15,785 nt of DNA from Candidatus Sulfopaludibacter sp. SbA3. GTDB taxonomy: Bacteria; Acidobacteriota; Vicinamibacteria; Vicinamibacterales; UBA2999. Of this stretch, positions 13,497 to 15,785 are shown in pieces; the first letter of the stretch is position 1, and every line of letters begins with the position of its first letter. A program made the position numbers and the translations under genes. The stretch covers positions 1 through 15,785 of the forward strand of contig CAMBHC010000019.1 in assembly GCA_945866285.1 (NCBI GenBank), in the 5' to 3' direction. Below the pieces are notes generated by a model. The model searched no databases. It was given only the letters and a program-made list of their open reading frames with translations, and was not told the origin of the DNA.

Positions 13497-13586
13497 CTGG
13501 CACCCCTGGCGCCCCTGGCGCCCCTGGCACCCCTGGCACCCCTGGCACCCCTGGCACCTATGGCACCCTTGGCACCTATGGCACCT
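13497..13586. repeat. Ten-unit 9-bp tandem repeat (CTGGCACCC consensus)
   Basis: Ten contiguous 9-bp units run from 13497 to 13586: seven begin CTGGC and the last three begin ATGGC or TTGGC. The unit length is a multiple of three. The array reaches into the 3' end of the sulfurtransferase gene and supplies its last two to three codons and its stop (TAG, minus strand, 13578-13576). Confidence 0.9.
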
Positions 13587-14445
13587 TAGTCTTTATGGGC
13601 GTGTCGTCCCGATTGCCCCACTCTTCCCAGGCGCCGTAGTAGTTCGCCAGCTTGGTGAGGTCGTGGCCGATCAGGGCCAGGGTGAAGATGTCGTGTGACG
13701 CGCGCATGCCGACCTGGCAGTAGACCGTGACCTGGTCGGCGGCCGTGATGCCCTTGTCGCGATAGAGCTTCGCGATCTCGGCGGCCGGCTTGAAGGCCTT
13801 GGTCACCGGGTCCAGGGTGTCTTCCCAATACACCGGCACAGACGACTCGATGAAGCCGCCGCGCTTGATGCTGCGCAGGTCCTTGCCGTCGATTTCGCCC
13901 TGCGTGCGGGCGTCGATCAACTTCATGGCCGGGTTGTTGATGGCGGCCTTTACCTGGTCCGCCGTGGCGACCTTCACCGTGCCGGCCTTGACCGTGAACG
14001 CGCGCGGCGCCACGATTGGGGCGGCCGCATTGGTCGGACGCTGTTCCGCCGTCCACTTGCCCCAGCCGCCATCCACCAGCGCGACGTTCGAGTGACCGTA
14101 GTAGTTGAGAATCCACCACAGGCGCGCCGCGTAGATGCCGCCGCGCTCGTCGTAGACCACGACCTTGGTGTTGTTGCCGATGCCCAGGCGCGTCATCAAC
14201 GCCTCGAACTCTACCGGTGTCGGCAGGAAGGTGGGCGGTGCCTTGGGATACCGAATCCAGTTGCTGTCCACGAACACCGCGCCCGGCACGTGGCTTTCGG
14301 CGTAACCGCGGTTGCGGATGTCGATTACGCGCACGTCAACGTCGCCGGCATGCTGGGCCAGCCAAGCGGTGTCCACCAACAGTTCTGGGCGGGCATGGGT
14401 GTTGGGCGTCTGCACGCCGAGGAGCAGGGCGAAAAGAAAGACCAT
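13576..14445 (-). CDS. Exported two-domain rhodanese sulfurtransferase
   Basis: This 289-residue protein starts at ATG 14445 and has a short hydrophobic signal sequence (MVFLFALLLGVQ). It has two rhodanese domains. The inactive N-terminal domain spans about 20-135, with VIDIRNRGYAESHVPGA and the VVVYDERGG-YAARLWW block. The catalytic domain spans about 155-280, with the active-site loop C243-QVGMRAS. This layout is that of thiosulfate and 3-mercaptopyruvate sulfurtransferases, which move a sulfane sulfur through a cysteine persulfide; the donor cannot be assigned with confidence. The last residues (KVP) and the stop are encoded in a tandem repeat. A minus-strand TACAAT at 14458-14453 ends 7 nt before the ATG, which would fit a leaderless transcript. 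Confidence 0.9.
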   Translation of the reverse strand: MVFLFALLLGVQTPNTHARPELLVDTAWLAQHAGDVDVRVIDIRNRGYAESHVPGAVFVDSNWIRYPKAPPTFLPTPVEFEALMTRLGIGNNTKVVVYDERGGIYAARLWWILNYYGHSNVALVDGGWGKWTAEQRPTNAAAPIVAPRAFTVKAGTVKVATADQVKAAINNPAMKLIDARTQGEIDGKDLRSIKRGGFIESSVPVYWEDTLDPVTKAFKPAAEIAKLYRDKGITAADQVTVYCQVGMRASHDIFTLALIGHDLTKLANYYGAWEEWGNRDDTPIKTKVP

Positions 14446-14490
14446 GTCGGCGATTGTAACCCCGGCGTCGTGTCAGAATGACGGGAACCC
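14446..14490. promoter_or_regulatory. Very short divergent promoter region
   Basis: Only 45 bp separate the starts of the divergent sulfurtransferase and aminotransferase genes. The minus-strand TACAAT at 14458-14453 could be a -10 element for a leaderless sulfurtransferase message. CAGAAT at 14474-14479 is a weak candidate on the plus strand. Neither gene has a clear Shine-Dalgarno sequence and no convincing -35 was found. Confidence 0.3.
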
Positions 14491-15645
14491 ATGACATCGG
14501 CTGTTCCCGTTACCTCCAAGCTTCCCGATATTGGCGTCAGCATCTTCTCGGTGATGACCCGCCTGGCCAACGAACACAAGGCCATCAACCTGTCGCAGGG
14601 GTTCCCCGACTTCGACTGTGAGCCCGCGCTGGTGGAGGCCGTGGCCAGGGCCATGCGCGAGGGCCACAACCAGTACGCGCCCATGCCGGGTGTGCTGGCA
14701 CTGCGTGAGGGGATTGCCGCCAAGGTCGAGCAGCTCTACGGACCGCGCTACGACCCCATGACCGAGGTGATTGTGACCTCGGGCGCCACCGCCGGTCTGT
14801 ATGCGACGCTGACCGCGCTGGTGCAGCCGGGTGACGAAGTGCTGCTGTTCGAGCCGTGCTACGACTCGTACGTCCCGGTGATTCGCCTGAGCGGCGGCGT
14901 GCCGGTGTTCGTCAGCCTGCGCTATCCCGACTACACCGTAAACTGGGATGAGGTCCGCCGCGCGATCACGCCGAAGACCCGCATCATCCTGGTGAATACG
15001 CCGCACAACCCAACCGGCATGATGTGGTCGGCCGACGACATGGCGCAGCTGCAGTCGATCGTCGACGGCACCAACATCTTGCTGATCGGCGATGAAGTCT
15101 ACGAGCACATCATCTTCGACGGCCGCCGCCACGAGAGCCTGTTGCGCTACGACAGCTTGCGATCGCGCTCGATCGTGATCAGTTCGTTCGGCAAGACCTT
15201 CCACACCACCGGCTGGAAAGTGGGCTACTGCGTGGGGCCACAGGCCTTGATGGCCGAGATCACGCGCGTGCACCAGTTCGTCACGTTCACGGTCCACACC
15301 CCGTCACAGATGGCGTTCGCGGAGTTCGTGCGCAAGGACCCCGGCGCCAAAGAGCTGCCAGGGTTTTACCAGAAGAAGCGGGACCTGTTCCTGCAGCTGA
15401 CGGCCGGCTCGCGCTTCAAACCGCTACCGTGCGACGGCACCTACTTCCAGTTGATGGACTACTCGGCGATCTCGAACGAGACGGATAAGGAGATCGCGAA
15501 CCGGCTGATCACCGAACACGGCGTCGCCTCGATCCCCGTGTCGGCGTTCCTCTACAAGGACACCGGCGGGCCGGTGCTGCGGTTCTGCTTCGCCAAGAAG
15601 GACGAAACGCTGACTGCCGCCGCCGAACGCCTGGTGAAAATCTAG
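14491..15645 (+). CDS. PLP-dependent aminotransferase, YbdL / methionine aminotransferase type
   Basis: This 384-residue cytoplasmic class I/II aminotransferase starts at ATG 14491. It matches E. coli YbdL nearly end to end. Shared blocks include SKLPDIGVSIFSVM, INLSQGFPDFD (32-42), NQYAPMPGVLALRE (60-73), NTPHNPTG (169-176), GDEVYEHIIF (200-209) and SSFGKTFHTTGWKVGYC (231-247). K235 is the Schiff-base lysine and D201 is the residue that pairs with the PLP ring nitrogen. Relatives transaminate methionine, kynurenine or aromatic amino acids, with 2-oxo-acids as acceptors. The exact substrate is unsettled. It stands alone, divergent from the sulfurtransferase gene. Its stop codon is the first three bases of the repeat arm at 15643. 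Confidence 0.93.
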   Translation: MTSAVPVTSKLPDIGVSIFSVMTRLANEHKAINLSQGFPDFDCEPALVEAVARAMREGHNQYAPMPGVLALREGIAAKVEQLYGPRYDPMTEVIVTSGATAGLYATLTALVQPGDEVLLFEPCYDSYVPVIRLSGGVPVFVSLRYPDYTVNWDEVRRAITPKTRIILVNTPHNPTGMMWSADDMAQLQSIVDGTNILLIGDEVYEHIIFDGRRHESLLRYDSLRSRSIVISSFGKTFHTTGWKVGYCVGPQALMAEITRVHQFVTFTVHTPSQMAFAEFVRKDPGAKELPGFYQKKRDLFLQLTAGSRFKPLPCDGTYFQLMDYSAISNETDKEIANRLITEHGVASIPVSAFLYKDTGGPVLRFCFAKKDETLTAAAERLVKI

Positions 15646-15759
15646 CCACAGAGGACACCGAGGACACCGAGCCAAACTTTCAAAATGCCTATCGGCTTCG
15701 TCGAAGCTTGATCGCATTTAGAAAAGCATTCTCTGCGTTCTCTGTGTGCTCTGTGGCTA
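15643..15759. repeat. Inverted repeat with CACAGAGGACAC-type arms
   Basis: The left arm (15643-15671, starting TAGCCACAGAGG) and right arm (15731-15759, ending CTCTGTGGCTA) are complementary at 24 of 29 positions and enclose about 59 bp without a gene. The left arm contains a direct repeat of GAGGACACC. A half-unit of the same family is inside the gene at 9452-10372. The layout recalls a small non-autonomous element or a REP pair; it could also act as a 3'-end hairpin for the aminotransferase gene. Confidence 0.75.
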
Positions 15760-15785
15760 AAGGATTCGACGCAGGTAGTGTTCGA

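Noticed and set aside
13497..13586. CRISPR array
   Set aside because: Units are 9 bp, contiguous and without spacers, and no cas gene is near.
13211..13639. Plus-strand frame with a collagen-like Gly-x-y stretch
   Set aside because: The Gly-x-y pattern is only the 9-bp tandem repeat in translation, and the frame overlaps the well-supported ggt and sulfurtransferase genes on the other strand.

Overview
The window is a GC-rich bacterial segment with tightly packed genes, many ATGA/TGATG-type overlaps and several families of short palindromic or tandem repeats. Gene content (secreted creatininase-like proteins, a C-terminal CxxCH cytochrome, NAD-type formate dehydrogenase, DctA-type symporter, secreted gamma-glutamyltransferase) and repeat style suggest a soil or sediment Acidobacteriota member, perhaps Vicinamibacteria. 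That placement is an inference; there is no rRNA or other phylogenetic marker here.

Layout. (1) 126-1949, minus strand: a secreted cytochrome gene followed directly by a secreted creatininase-family gene. (2) 2120-3980, plus strand, divergent from the first pair: a small secreted protein that looks like the same creatininase family with its catalytic core removed, a TPM-domain membrane protein with a Gly/Ser tail, and a Cys-containing lipoprotein. (3) 4123-10372, plus strand: a compact gene run with a two-domain VOC dioxygenase-like protein, a TPR-like exported protein, an 82-residue protein of unknown function, and a three-gene formate dehydrogenase. (4) 10403-14445, minus strand: rhodanese sulfurtransferase, then gamma-glutamyltransferase, then dicarboxylate symporter (in transcription order). 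(5) 14491-15645, plus strand: a PLP aminotransferase of the YbdL/methionine aminotransferase type.

The main discovery is the formate dehydrogenase. Its catalytic gene contains an in-frame TGA exactly where selenocysteine sits in E. coli FdhF, followed at the identical 18-nt spacing by a SECIS-like hairpin with a GGTCT loop, so it should be read as one selenoprotein from 5743 to 7632. This protein lacks the N-terminal [4Fe-4S] domain normally present in the alpha subunit. The missing domain, with its four cysteines and the conserved lysine, lies at the C terminus of the third gene (9452-10372), fused behind NuoG/FdsA-like iron-sulfur domains. The alpha subunit is therefore split and its halves are permuted around a NuoE-NuoF (FdsG-FdsB) fusion gene. 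Predicted electron flow is formate to Mo/W-selenocysteine, to a cluster supplied in trans, to the ferredoxin clusters, to FMN and then NAD+.

A second theme is that dispersed palindromic repeats lie inside coding sequences: one in the NuoF-like gene, a different one in the iron-sulfur gene and one across the start region of the lipoprotein gene. All keep the reading frame. Copies of the first two families also occur in intergenic DNA of the same window (87-112 and 15643-15759). No tRNA, rRNA, CRISPR array or complete insertion sequence was seen.
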